A model generated the notes under the pieces. It made no database searches. It was given only the letters and a program-made list of their open reading frames with translations, and had not been told where the DNA came from. Shown here piece by piece: positions 25,691 to 35,035 of a stretch of DNA of 64,000 nucleotides (the stretch's first letter is position 1; the number at the start of each line of letters is the position of its first letter). The translations under genes were made by a program, and so were the position numbers. The stretch is from Clostridium fungisolvens (GTDB lineage: Bacteria > Bacillota > Clostridia > Clostridiales > Clostridiaceae): positions 3,472,001-3,536,000 of the forward strand of contig NZ_BLZR01000001.1 in assembly GCF_014193895.1 (NCBI RefSeq), read 5' to 3'.

Positions 25691-28219
25691 CTATACCATA
25701 TATTCTTTCCACTTATTTGATAAAATTTCAGTAATAACACATAAAGCTATAAATATTATTGACACTACTATGCCTTTTACATTTACTTTATACGATATTA
25801 ATAATGCTGCTGCAGTTATTCCCATATAAACGCTAACACTTGAAATCAATAATCTTTTTACTCTTTCAGGGGTTTTTAGCTTAATATCAAAAGTAAATAC
25901 TGCTTTTATAAATAAAAGTAAGTAGAAACAAATTGTTATCATAAGCCCATAATCCATACCAGCTACTATCTTACATATCACTCCTATTAAGAATGTTTGC
26001 CCTAAAGCTATAGCAACTAAATATGTTGAACCAGGCTCTTCTTTTATATACTTATCACAAAATAAAAGTCCAACAGCTAAAAGTGGAATAGTAATTAAAT
26101 TTTCTGCAGCTATCAAATAGATATCCTTAGTAAAGTTGAGATTTAATATTCCAGGAACTATTATTGATGAAATTTGTAATGCTATTAAATACTTTAGCAA
26201 GCTGCTACCAATATATATATTTCTTCTCAATATAGTAAGCTTCTTTTTTAGCTCTAAAAATTTATGTAAACAGTCTTCTTTTATATACACGTCTGATAAC
26301 TTCTTCACCAAGCTAGAGCACTTGTCACCATAAGATATTCCTAGTTGAGCTGCACTTAGTGATGGAAGGTCTGTTAAATTGTCTCCAACTACCGCCACGT
26401 TATATCCGTCATTTATAAACATATTTATTATCCTATTTTTCATTTCATAGGATATTCTTGAAAATACCTTTACTTTAGAAAGTACACTTATCATTTCATC
26501 ATCGCTAAGAGAATCTAATTCAACTCCGGATATGACTTCATCCATGCTATTAATTAAAGATATATCACTTGCAGTCTTTGCCGCAGCTATTTTATTATCT
26601 TCTGTTATAATCATAGGAGCAATGTTGTTTCTCTTTAAAGTTTTTATTATATCATCACTTTCATCAACCACTGGGTTAAGAAATGCCATTATTCCTACAA
26701 AAACTAGGTTACTTTCAATATTTTCATCCGGTGTTGGCTGATATCCAAAGCTTCGATAAGCAAATCCCATTGTTATAAGACCCTCATTAGAAAAATTATA
26801 ATCACAGTTCTTTATATTTTCTATGTCTTCTTCCGTTATCTCCTTTTCTACGCCTTCTTTCATGATATGAGTACATCTACTTAAAACTTCATCTAAAGCT
26901 CCTCTTAAATTCGCTCTATAATTTTTTTCTACTTTATTTAGAGTAGTTACCATTCTTCTTTCTAGATCAAATGGAATTTCAAAAATTCTTCTTTGCTTAG
27001 TCATAAGCATACCTTTATAAATCCCTCTACTAGCTCCAATTCTCAGAAGAGCAATTTCTGTTATATCGCCTTTACCAGAATCATCATTAACATTGTATAT
27101 GGCATTGTTAGTTAATAAACCTATATTTATCATTCTTTGAAGGTTTATATCATTGTTATCTCCTTCATCTTCGTTATATACTTTTTCATCAGTATACATT
27201 TTCTTTACGATCATTTTATTAATAGAAATTGCTCCTATTTTTTCTAAAAATATTATATCTATCTTCTTTTGATCACTCAAAACTGAGAGGTTTATTACTT
27301 CGATTCCATCTTGTTTTAGATGTTTTTTATATAAATATATGAAAAGTATTACTATAACTACATAACCTAAGGTTTGAACAGAATATAATTCAGAAACTAA
27401 TAAGTTTATATCCGTACTCTTTCCAGAAACTGCATTAATAAGCAAAGCAGTAGTTCCAGCAATTAATGTAGCATAGATTGTAATTGAGTTAAGCTTTTGT
27501 TCCAATTCTATACCTAAGGTATTTTTTCTAATATCAGAGCTGTTTAGTAAAGCCATATTTTTTCCTAGTTGAGTATTAGCTCCTGTAGCTACCACTATAC
27601 CTAATCCATCGCCATGAACAACCGTACTTCCTTTAAACACTATATTCTTCATCTCAGATAAAGAGTTAACTGCTCCCTCAATCATAGTCTCATACTTTTC
27701 GCTTATAAAATCTTCTCCCGTGATATTTTTCTCATTAACCTTTAATTCTTCGCTTTCTATTACTCTTATATCTGCTGGTACTATTTGATTCTTTTTAAGA
27801 ACCACAATATCCCCAACAACTAATTCTTCAGATTTTATATCTCCTCTTATGCCATTTCTTAAAACACGAGAAGATGTATAATCTAGTCCATTTAATACAT
27901 TTAGTTCTTTCCTGCTTTTTAAAACTTCATAATATCTTATTGCCATTGTAGCCATGGCTAATAAAATTATCACACCTGCTTGTAGAAAAAAATGAAAAAA
28001 GATAAAAATTGCTGATGTAGCTAGCATTATAAAAAACCACGGTCTAAGCAGCAATTTTAGAAGTATAGTTCCTGAAGTTTGCTCTATTGATATAGGCATT
28101 ATGTTTGTTCCATTTAATTCTCTTCTTTTATTTACCTCATCACTACTTAATCCTTTATTTAAATCACTTTCTAATTTATCAATCACCTTACTCCAAGGAA
28201 TGTTATACCATCTCTCCAC
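25691..28219 (-). CDS. Degenerate P-type ATPase (probable pseudoenzyme)
   Basis: About 842 residues with the whole P-type ATPase plan: N-terminal ATPase domain, membrane pairs, actuator loop with NITGEDF, cytoplasmic P/N domains and six C-terminal membrane segments. The phosphorylation motif DKTGT is replaced by LEKIGA (E326 in place of Asp, codon 27242-27244), the PEGLP of TM4 is missing, and the hinge GDGVND reads GDNLTD. Ion pumping by the normal cycle should be impossible. AGGAG precedes the GTG at 28219. It follows spoVAE after 172 bp, so a role with the SpoVA channel is conceivable but unproven. Confidence 0.85.
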   Translation of the reverse strand: MERWYNIPWSKVIDKLESDLNKGLSSDEVNKRRELNGTNIMPISIEQTSGTILLKLLLRPWFFIMLATSAIFIFFHFFLQAGVIILLAMATMAIRYYEVLKSRKELNVLNGLDYTSSRVLRNGIRGDIKSEELVVGDIVVLKKNQIVPADIRVIESEELKVNEKNITGEDFISEKYETMIEGAVNSLSEMKNIVFKGSTVVHGDGLGIVVATGANTQLGKNMALLNSSDIRKNTLGIELEQKLNSITIYATLIAGTTALLINAVSGKSTDINLLVSELYSVQTLGYVVIVILFIYLYKKHLKQDGIEVINLSVLSDQKKIDIIFLEKIGAISINKMIVKKMYTDEKVYNEDEGDNNDINLQRMINIGLLTNNAIYNVNDDSGKGDITEIALLRIGASRGIYKGMLMTKQRRIFEIPFDLERRMVTTLNKVEKNYRANLRGALDEVLSRCTHIMKEGVEKEITEEDIENIKNCDYNFSNEGLITMGFAYRSFGYQPTPDENIESNLVFVGIMAFLNPVVDESDDIIKTLKRNNIAPMIITEDNKIAAAKTASDISLINSMDEVISGVELDSLSDDEMISVLSKVKVFSRISYEMKNRIINMFINDGYNVAVVGDNLTDLPSLSAAQLGISYGDKCSSLVKKLSDVYIKEDCLHKFLELKKKLTILRRNIYIGSSLLKYLIALQISSIIVPGILNLNFTKDIYLIAAENLITIPLLAVGLLFCDKYIKEEPGSTYLVAIALGQTFLIGVICKIVAGMDYGLMITICFYLLLFIKAVFTFDIKLKTPERVKRLLISSVSVYMGITAAALLISYKVNVKGIVVSIIFIALCVITEILSNKWKEYMV

Positions 28220-28391
28220 AATTTTTGCTCCTGTCACATTTATTTGCTAGTTAATTTTCGTTTAATATACTGTCACACTTTATTACATATATGTAATAAT
28301 AGTAAATAAACTATCAAAAATTATTTTATATAAGCATTATAACAGAGATAGTATTTCTAGTGAACATACTTATTCTTTCATATGTCCTCTA

Positions 28392-28751
28392 CTAAGACTT
28401 TGTTTTAGGATTAAATATAAGTCCCATTATATAGCCAAAGAATATTGCAGCAGTTATCCCACCAGCTGTTCCTTTTATTCCTCCGGTAAAAGCACCTATT
28501 ATTCCTTTTTCTTTTACTTCTTTAATAGCAGCTTTAGATAGAGAATTTCCGAAACCAGGTAAAGGTACAGTAGCACCCGCCCCTCCTATATCTATAAGTT
28601 TGTCGTACACATTAAATGCTCCTAATATAACTCCAATAGTAACAAATGCCACCAATATTCTCGCTGGTGTAAGTTTTGTCTTATCCATTAGTATCTGAGC
28701 TATTACACACATGGTTCCTCCAATTACAAATGCATATATATATTCACTCAT
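28392..28751 (-). CDS. spoVAE: Stage V sporulation protein AE (SpoVAEb type)
   Basis: 119 residues, hydrophobic with four membrane segments, containing GGAGATVPLPGFGNSLSKAA, which is typical of SpoVAE/SpoVAC proteins. Part of the inner-membrane channel that moves Ca-DPA into the forespore and out at germination. SD GGAGG. Third gene of spoVAC-spoVAD-spoVAE. Confidence 0.92.
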   Translation of the reverse strand: MSEYIYAFVIGGTMCVIAQILMDKTKLTPARILVAFVTIGVILGAFNVYDKLIDIGGAGATVPLPGFGNSLSKAAIKEVKEKGIIGAFTGGIKGTAGGITAAIFFGYIMGLIFNPKTKS

Positions 28752-28765
28752 CGATATAAATCCTC

Positions 28766-29809
28766 CTAATCACTGCCACAAGGTAGCTTACCGTCATACT
28801 CAATAGCCACCGCATGAGCTATTCCTGGAATTGACTCTCCCTGAAGAGAGGTTGTAGTACTCATAAGTGCTCCTGTTGAAACCAATAGTAATCTTTTTAT
28901 TTCTCCTTTTAGCATCTTTTTATAAAAGTATCCACAGGTAACAACTGCAGAGCACCCACATCCACTAGCTCCAGAGTTAGTTTTTTGTCTCTCGTTATCA
29001 TATATTACAGATCCACAATCCACATAAACATCTCTTATGTCATAACCATATTCTAGTAATAACTTACTTGTTATCTCCTTACCAACAAGACCTAAATCAC
29101 CAGTAGCAATTATGTCATAGTCTTGAGGAGTTCTACCTGTATCTTGGAAATGTCTATAAATCGTATCAACTGCTGCTGGTGCCATAGCAGCACCCATATT
29201 TGAAGCATCTTTTATTCCATAATCCTTAACTAATCCAGTAGTCACATATGTAACTGCGGGGCTATTGCCACTGTGGGTTAGTAACATAGCACCTGCACCT
29301 GTGACAGTCCACTGTGCTACCTCTGATCTTTGTGAACCATATTCAAGTGGAAATCTAAATTGTCGTTCTGCCGCACTAAAATGTGAAGAGGTAGCTGCAA
29401 TTACGTTTTCTGCATATCCACCATCCATTATTAGTGATGCAAGTCCAATAGATTCAGCCATTGTTGAACAAGCTCCATACAATCCTACAAAAGGGATATT
29501 TATGTCTCTTGCGGCAAAACTTGATGAAGCTAATTGATTGAGTAAATCACCTGCAAATAAATAATCAATATCTTCTTCATTCAAACCTGCTTTTTCTATA
29601 GTTTCTTTTATAGCTGTATACATCATCGATGTTTCAGCTTTTTCAAAAGTTTCCTTACCATTTGTATCATCACTAAGTATTATGTCAAAATAATCTTTTA
29701 ATGGTCCATCGCCTTCTTTAGGTCCAACAATACTTGTAGTGCAAATTATCTTAGGTGGATTGTCGAGTTTTACGGTCTGCTTTCCTATCTTCTTATGTGC
29801 ATTTTTCAT
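28766..29809 (-). CDS. spoVAD: Stage V sporulation protein AD (DPA-binding)
   Basis: 347 residues with a thiolase-like fold: GLYGACSTMAESIGLA around the ancestral thiolase Cys, GAGAMLLTHSG, and NSGASGCGCSAVV near the C-terminus. SpoVAD binds dipicolinic acid at the spore inner membrane. It lies 14 bp upstream of spoVAE. SD is GAGGG. Confidence 0.95.
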   Translation of the reverse strand: MKNAHKKIGKQTVKLDNPPKIICTTSIVGPKEGDGPLKDYFDIILSDDTNGKETFEKAETSMMYTAIKETIEKAGLNEEDIDYLFAGDLLNQLASSSFAARDINIPFVGLYGACSTMAESIGLASLIMDGGYAENVIAATSSHFSAAERQFRFPLEYGSQRSEVAQWTVTGAGAMLLTHSGNSPAVTYVTTGLVKDYGIKDASNMGAAMAPAAVDTIYRHFQDTGRTPQDYDIIATGDLGLVGKEITSKLLLEYGYDIRDVYVDCGSVIYDNERQKTNSGASGCGCSAVVTCGYFYKKMLKGEIKRLLLVSTGALMSTTTSLQGESIPGIAHAVAIEYDGKLPCGSD

Positions 29810-29863
29810 AGCTATCCCTCACTTTTTGTGACTTTAATCCTTAGATTACACAAGTTTTATTTT

Positions 29864-30322
29864 TCAATAAAAGAAGTCAATTATATAGTAGACTATTCCA
29901 ACTATTACCGAAGTACCTATTCCGTACACTAATACCGGACCAGCTATAGTAAACATTTTTGCAGCAAGACCAAAAATAAAACCTTCTTTCTTAAATTCAA
30001 TAGCTGGAGATACTATAGAATTTGCAAATCCTGTTATAGGAACTACAGTACCAGCTCCTGCAAATGCTGCTATTTTGTCATATATCCCAACACCAGTTAA
30101 CAGTGCTCCTATAAAGACCATTATTATAGCAACCCATGTAGCCGCGTCGTCTTTTGGCACCCCCCAAGATGTAAGTGTATTAGAAAAAAACTCACCAATA
30201 TCACAAATAATACCACCCACAATAAAAGCATTTATGCAGTTTCTTAATAATTTTGGTTTAGGTTCAGATTCCTTTGACAGCTGATCAAACTTTTTCTTTA
30301 TCTTCTCCTCTTTTGCTTCCAT
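29864..30322 (-). CDS. spoVAC: Stage V sporulation protein AC
   Basis: 152 residues: a charged N-terminal tail then four membrane segments with AFAGAGTVVPITGFANS, the SpoVAC/AE signature. SpoVAC is a mechanosensitive channel component for DPA release in Bacillus. spoVAA and spoVAB are absent between here and sigF, as is usual in clostridia. Confidence 0.94.
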   Translation of the reverse strand: MEAKEEKIKKKFDQLSKESEPKPKLLRNCINAFIVGGIICDIGEFFSNTLTSWGVPKDDAATWVAIIMVFIGALLTGVGIYDKIAAFAGAGTVVPITGFANSIVSPAIEFKKEGFIFGLAAKMFTIAGPVLVYGIGTSVIVGIVYYIIDFFY

Positions 30323-30504
30323 ATGCTCCCTTCTTTCTTTTAGAAATACTTTTTAGCTTTGGATACATATTTCTATCAACTAGAACTTTATATTATTTAA
30401 TTACTGTTATGCTAAATCAAAAACCAGATTTCAATTATTATGGTTATATTTTGTGGAGTTATAGAATATTTATAAGCACCAAAATTTAGCTTGTAAAAAA
30501 TGCA

Positions 30505-30536
30505 AAAAAAAAACGGTGGTTATCCATCCGTTTTTT
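30505..30536 (-). terminator. Terminator of the spoIIA operon
   Basis: AAAACGG-TGG and CCATCCGTTTT arms (with one bulge) around TTAT, followed by a T-run on the minus strand. The arm reaches into the sigF stop codon at 30535-30537. Confidence 0.75.
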
Positions 30537-31293
30537 AAAATTCAGATAATTTTTTCCGCATTTGCTGAAGCACTTTCTTCTCAATCCTCGAAACTTGCAC
30601 TTGGCTAATCCCAAGCATCTTTGCTACTTGTATCTGAGTCTTATCTTTAAAATATCTAAGAAGTATTATCTGTCTTGATTTTGGCTCTAAACTCTTCAAT
30701 GCTTCCTTTAAAGCTAACCTGTCTACCATTTCTGCATCTTCTTCGCCATTTTCTGCTATCTTATCGATTAATAATACTGGTGATCCATCATCTTGATGTA
30801 TTGTATCATACAAGTATTGCATACTATTAGCTGATTCTAAAGCAAACACAATTTCTTCCTTGTCTATCCCCGAATACTCGGCTAACTCTTCAATAGTAGG
30901 CTCTCTGTCCAACTTTTTTGAAAGTTCTTCTCTACTAAAGTGAAGTTTTCTTGCCAAGGTTTTTGTATTTCTAGATACTTTTATAAAACCATCATCTCTT
31001 AAAAATCTTTTTATTTCTCCCATAATCATCGGTACAGCATATGTTGAGAATTTTACATTGAAGGAATCATCAAAATTATTGATAGCCTTTACAAGCCCTA
31101 TAGATCCTATCTGAAATATGTCTTCATAATCATAGCCTCTATTAAGAAACTTTCTGCTGATAGACGAAACTAAAGGCATATTAATCTCAATAAGTCTATT
31201 CATTGCTTCTGTACTACCTTTTTTAGCCTGCCTTATGAGTTCTGTATTGTCATCATAATTGAATTCTTCTCTTTTAAAATTATTATATTCCAT
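30535..31293 (-). CDS. sigF: RNA polymerase sporulation sigma factor sigma-F
   Basis: 252 residues of the SigB/F/G group: region 2 with YDYEDIFQIGSIGLVKAI and FSTYAVPMIMGEIKRFLRDDG, region 4 with TQIQVAKMLGISQVQVSRIE. It directs early forespore transcription after release from SpoIIAB. It lies 10 bp downstream of spoIIAB, and the gene order AA-AB-sigF identifies it as sigma-F rather than sigma-G. Confidence 0.97.
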   Translation of the reverse strand: MEYNNFKREEFNYDDNTELIRQAKKGSTEAMNRLIEINMPLVSSISRKFLNRGYDYEDIFQIGSIGLVKAINNFDDSFNVKFSTYAVPMIMGEIKRFLRDDGFIKVSRNTKTLARKLHFSREELSKKLDREPTIEELAEYSGIDKEEIVFALESANSMQYLYDTIHQDDGSPVLLIDKIAENGEEDAEMVDRLALKEALKSLEPKSRQIILLRYFKDKTQIQVAKMLGISQVQVSRIEKKVLQQMRKKLSEF

Positions 31294-31303
31294 AGATTAT
31301 CAC

Positions 31304-31720
31304 CTAACCTATAGAATTGAATTTCTTTTTCATTACTATCTTAGTTCCTTTAACTCCATTGCTAAATACCTCTAAAGAGTCCATGAAAGTCTCCATAACA
31401 GTAAATCCCATACCGGATCTTTCTAAGTCAGGTCTAGAAGTATACAGTGGTTGCATTGCTATATTTAAGTCTTTGATTCCAATTCCAGCATCTTCAATTA
31501 TGATGGTAGCTTCACTCCCCTCCAATATGGTTTCTATGCTAACTACGCCATCTTCCTTCTCTTCATAACCATGAATTATTGAATTGGTTACAGCTTCTGA
31601 TACAGCAGTTTTAACATCACTTAATTCTTCTATTGTTGGGTCAAGTTGAGATATAAAGGCAGCTACCGCAACTCTTGCAAAACCCTCATTTTGAGATTTA
31701 CTTAAAAATTCTATCTTCAT
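31304..31720 (-). CDS. spoIIAB: Anti-sigma-F factor / serine kinase SpoIIAB
   Basis: 138 residues with the Bergerat ATP-binding fold: EAVTNSIIHGYE (N box), IIEDAGIGIKDL (G1) and RSGMGFTVMETFMD (G2). It binds sigma-F and phosphorylates SpoIIAA. The frame opens at a GTG at 31735, but AAGGA lies 6 bases before ATG 31720 (MKIEFLSKS), the usual N-terminus. Confidence 0.97.
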   Translation of the reverse strand: MKIEFLSKSQNEGFARVAVAAFISQLDPTIEELSDVKTAVSEAVTNSIIHGYEEKEDGVVSIETILEGSEATIIIEDAGIGIKDLNIAMQPLYTSRPDLERSGMGFTVMETFMDSLEVFSNGVKGTKIVMKKKFNSIG

Positions 31721-31750
31721 TTTATTTCCTTCCACGTTAATTCCCCCCTG

Positions 31751-32086
31751 TTAAATGCATTTAATAGCATCGTCTATGCTTTCGTAAGAATTAATAATTT
31801 TGAACATACCCGATAATTCAAATACTCTCTTTACATTCTTATTTGCTGCCACTACGCTTACTTTACCATTTCTCATCGAAAGTCTTTTATATCTTCCTAT
31901 AACCATTCCTATTCCTGAACTATCCATAAAAGTTACTCTTGAAAAATCAAAGACAAGACTTTTCACTCCATCCCTATCAATTCTATCATCAACTTTCACT
32001 CTTATTTCCTCTGCACTATGATGGTCTAATTCACCTGTCAGCGCCACAATCAAATTATCTTCAACTTTTTTAAAATTTAAATCCAT
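31751..32086 (-). CDS. spoIIAA: Anti-anti-sigma-F factor SpoIIAA
   Basis: 111-residue STAS-domain protein with VALTGELDHHSAEEIR and the phosphorylation loop FMDSSGIGMVIGRYK; the phospho-serine should be S57. Dephosphorylated SpoIIAA binds SpoIIAB and frees sigma-F. Start at ATG 32086; its SD lies unusually far upstream across a hairpin (separate entry). No other in-frame start exists between SD and ATG. Confidence 0.97.
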   Translation of the reverse strand: MDLNFKKVEDNLIVALTGELDHHSAEEIRVKVDDRIDRDGVKSLVFDFSRVTFMDSSGIGMVIGRYKRLSMRNGKVSVVAANKNVKRVFELSGMFKIINSYESIDDAIKCI

Positions 32087-32120
32087 AAATATTACTCTAA
32101 AATAGAGTAATTCACCTCCT
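32084..32120 (-). promoter_or_regulatory. SD-hairpin-AUG arrangement in front of spoIIAA
   Basis: The SD AGGAGGTG is at 32113-32120, 26 bases upstream of the ATG. Between them ATTACTCT and AGAGTAAT (32091-32098 and 32104-32111) form a perfect 8-bp stem with a 5-base loop. Folding would leave the SD about 5 bases from the ATG. Confidence 0.7.
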
Positions 32121-32158
32121 TAGCTATTTTGCCAATTTAGTTTCCTTCTTTTTCCATA

Positions 32159-32188
32159 ATTTTATCATAAAATTTTGTACTAAGTCAA
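32159..32188 (-). promoter_or_regulatory. Candidate promoter of spoIIAA-spoIIAB-sigF
   Basis: Minus strand TTGACT (32183-32188), 18 bases, TAAAAT (32159-32164). It looks like sigma-A; I see no clear sigma-H (AGGAWWT...GAAT) site or clear Spo0A box. The remaining gap to 32345 is AT-rich with nothing clear. Confidence 0.5.
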
Positions 32189-32345
32189 ACATATTTATCA
32201 TATATTTCTATTTTATGGTATTTTTTAGTATCAACATGATTATTTATACTACTATTAGGAGTCATAAAAAAATCAAGTAATACAATTTTTGAGTATCTGG
32301 GTTTAGCTAACTTGAAAATTTTATAATTTCATAGGCAGTAAAAAA

Positions 32346-32403
32346 GAGAGGCAATTCATCAATATCATTTAGTTAACAAAATGACATTGATAGTTTACCT
32401 CTC
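32346..32403 (-). terminator. Terminator of the Lon-like gene
   Basis: A long imperfect inverted repeat beginning GAGAGGCAATTCATCAATA at 32346 and ending TTACCTCTC at 32403, 20 bp past the stop at 32424. Confidence 0.65.
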
Positions 32404-32423
32404 ATCTTACTTGCTATAGGTCG

Positions 32424-34718
32424 TTATTTGACTTTATTATACAATGCTATTTCACTTTTTATTGAACTCAAGATATCTTCTAAAGTACAGGTCTCATCAG
32501 CCATAAGAATCTGAATTGCATCATTTATATCATTTATGGCATAAAGGTGGAATTCCCCATTTTCTATAGATTTTTCTACTTCGCTATTCAGTATAATATC
32601 ATTTACATTAGATGCTGGGATAATTACTCCTTTACCAAAAACCGTATCAATATTTTTACATACATTATAAAATCCTTCTATTTTTTCATTAACCCCACCT
32701 ATAGGCTGTACTTCTCCAAATTGGTTTAATGAGCCTGTTACAGCTATATTTTGTTTTATAGGGATTTTACTAATAGCTGAAATCATGCAGACTAGCTCAG
32801 CGATTGATGCACTGTCTCCTTCAAGCATGCCATAAGTCTGTTCAAAGCTCACGTGAAAATCAACAGGAATTCTAGAATAAGGATCTATAAGAGTATTTAA
32901 TAAACCTCTTAAGATATCAATAGATTTGGCATGTATATTACCACTTAAATTACTTTCTCTATGCACATCTACAATTCTTCCTACACCTTTATAACATATA
33001 CAAGTTATCCTAGTAGGCTTACCAAAACTGTAATAGCCTGTATCTAAAACCGATAAACCATTTATACTTCCAATTAATTTTGACTTTACATCAATTAACA
33101 TCTTTTTTTCTTTAAACATATCAATTATATCTTTTTCTACCAATTGTTCATTATAAGCCACTGAAGTTATTTCTTTACGTCCTATTACTCTTTTATCAAT
33201 TTTCTTTGCCACATTATTTGCTAGTATAAGTATTCTTCCTATCTCTTCATCATCTATAAATATCTTGTGCTTATCTTGAGCTTTTCTTGATAGAAATTTC
33301 CCTATTTCATTAATTGCTTCACTACTTATACTTAACAAGTTGTTTTTCGTTTTAATTTCATCTATCATTGTGGCTAAGGAATTTTTCACTTCTTCATTTA
33401 TGACTACATAAGGATTATACTCTGCTTTTATTTTAAAAAGATTCTTAAAATCTTCATCATAAGTGTACAAAGTATCATAGGTCTCACTATCCCCTATTAT
33501 TATAATCTTCAAATTTATATCAATTGGTATTGGCTTCATACCATTTAGAGCCAGGAACTCCAAATAACCTCTATTATAATCATAGCTTACTTTATTACTC
33601 ATAAGAGTTTTTCTCAGATAATAATAGCTTCCCGCATTATTTAAAAATGAGCTTGCTCTAACTATCAAACATCCTTCATTAGCATTTAATAATGAACCTG
33701 CTGTGATAAGTGATACATCTGTTGAATATACTCCATTATGATTTTCATAATCAATGCTTCCGATCAAGTTAGTTACACTTGGGTCCTCTTCGAATATAAC
33801 TTGAGGATATTTTACATCCTTATTATCAACAAGAAGATTGATATTATTTCTATTTACTATTTCCTCTATTTTTTCCATGTCTTCTTCATAGTTCATAGAA
33901 TAATTTTCAATAGTTTCCTCTTCTATTAAACTACAGACATTGTTTAAATATTCTAAAGCTTCCTTTTCTTCTATAAATTCTTTAAATATATCTTCTTTTA
34001 TATCCCTTGACTCTTCATCCAAATAACTCTTAAATATTCTCTTTATTTTATCTATAGAGTTTAATTCAATATCCTTTAACTGCTCCAAGACATCTTCTGC
34101 TCCAGTTTTAAGTTTACTTGCCTTTGTTACAATTTGTTCTTTTGAATTTTGTTCTAACCCATCATACTCTTTTTCTGTCATTGCTTCTCCCTCTTTTAGA
34201 GGTATAAATGCAAATCCATTAGTAGTGGCTTTTACATCAAAACCTTCATTCTTAGCCATTTGAACAAGATCTTCAATATAATCAGTTCTCTTTTTTTGTA
34301 TTTCCTCTATTATTGTTTCTTTTTCTTTATTTGATGATGAGTTATAAAAATTAAATATTTTCTCTAGATAAAAATTTTTGATTGCATCTAATCTCTCTTT
34401 AAATTTCTTTCCTTTACCATTAGCAATAAACAATGGAGTAGGATATCTAGGATCCTCTAGTGTTACGTAACAAATATCCTTTGGACATGACCTACTACTA
34501 AGGCTATCTTCAATAAAACTAATTATATTTTCAAGTTTTTCTTTAGAAAATAGATCTATAAGATAGACGTTAAACCCCTCTTTCTCGATGTTTAAAGCAG
34601 CTTCAATATTCTTATAGACCTCAGCATATTCCGGTATAAACTTTTTATCCTCTGTTCTAGATAATCGATTAAAATCTACATTATAAACGACCTCTTGTGG
34701 AGTTAACTCTCTCTTCAT
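32424..34718 (-). CDS. Lon-like serine peptidase with degenerate ATPase region (LonC-like)
   Basis: 764 residues. The C-terminal third is a Lon (S16) protease domain with the Ser-Lys dyad: S636 region in EGDSASIAE (spaced exactly 43 residues from K679 in GGVNEKIEGF, as in Lon). The N-terminal part resembles the AAA region of LonB/YcbZ proteins, but where the Walker A loop should be the sequence reads NVYLIDLFSKEKLENI, and the Walker B position (EGCLIVRASSF) has no acidic pair. This fits the ATP-independent LonC-type enzymes. Central residues 110-280 are rich in Glu/Lys and probably coiled coil. It lies between spoIIA and deoC. Confidence 0.8.
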   Translation of the reverse strand: MKRELTPQEVVYNVDFNRLSRTEDKKFIPEYAEVYKNIEAALNIEKEGFNVYLIDLFSKEKLENIISFIEDSLSSRSCPKDICYVTLEDPRYPTPLFIANGKGKKFKERLDAIKNFYLEKIFNFYNSSSNKEKETIIEEIQKKRTDYIEDLVQMAKNEGFDVKATTNGFAFIPLKEGEAMTEKEYDGLEQNSKEQIVTKASKLKTGAEDVLEQLKDIELNSIDKIKRIFKSYLDEESRDIKEDIFKEFIEEKEALEYLNNVCSLIEEETIENYSMNYEEDMEKIEEIVNRNNINLLVDNKDVKYPQVIFEEDPSVTNLIGSIDYENHNGVYSTDVSLITAGSLLNANEGCLIVRASSFLNNAGSYYYLRKTLMSNKVSYDYNRGYLEFLALNGMKPIPIDINLKIIIIGDSETYDTLYTYDEDFKNLFKIKAEYNPYVVINEEVKNSLATMIDEIKTKNNLLSISSEAINEIGKFLSRKAQDKHKIFIDDEEIGRILILANNVAKKIDKRVIGRKEITSVAYNEQLVEKDIIDMFKEKKMLIDVKSKLIGSINGLSVLDTGYYSFGKPTRITCICYKGVGRIVDVHRESNLSGNIHAKSIDILRGLLNTLIDPYSRIPVDFHVSFEQTYGMLEGDSASIAELVCMISAISKIPIKQNIAVTGSLNQFGEVQPIGGVNEKIEGFYNVCKNIDTVFGKGVIIPASNVNDIILNSEVEKSIENGEFHLYAINDINDAIQILMADETCTLEDILSSIKSEIALYNKVK

Positions 34719-34866
34719 AACGTCCCACTCAAAAATTGCAAAAGTTAATCTTTCCCCAATTTATTAGAGCAGTTCCCTCCTCTATAAAGTAATTTACTAT
34801 ATTAATATTCTATTTTTTTAATTTTAGGTATAAAATTTTTCAATATATTTCATCAAGTTTCATCAA

Positions 34867-34917
34867 AATATGAAAAAGGTATGGACCATTGCATATAATC
34901 CATACCTTTTTCATATT
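34867..34917. terminator. Terminator after deoC
   Basis: A perfect 19-bp stem AATATGAAAAAGGTATGGA (34867-34885) and its complement (34899-34917) with a 13-base loop. The remaining gap 34719-34866 and 34918-35035 holds only AT-rich DNA. Confidence 0.75.
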
Positions 34918-35035
34918 TTATATTTAATTATATAATTCGTTTATATTCTACATATTAGATAACTTCTTTCCTGTTTTTTTATTCTTTAGGAAATTATATT
35001 TCATATGAAGTTGTGGGTAAGTATGCGTATACGGC

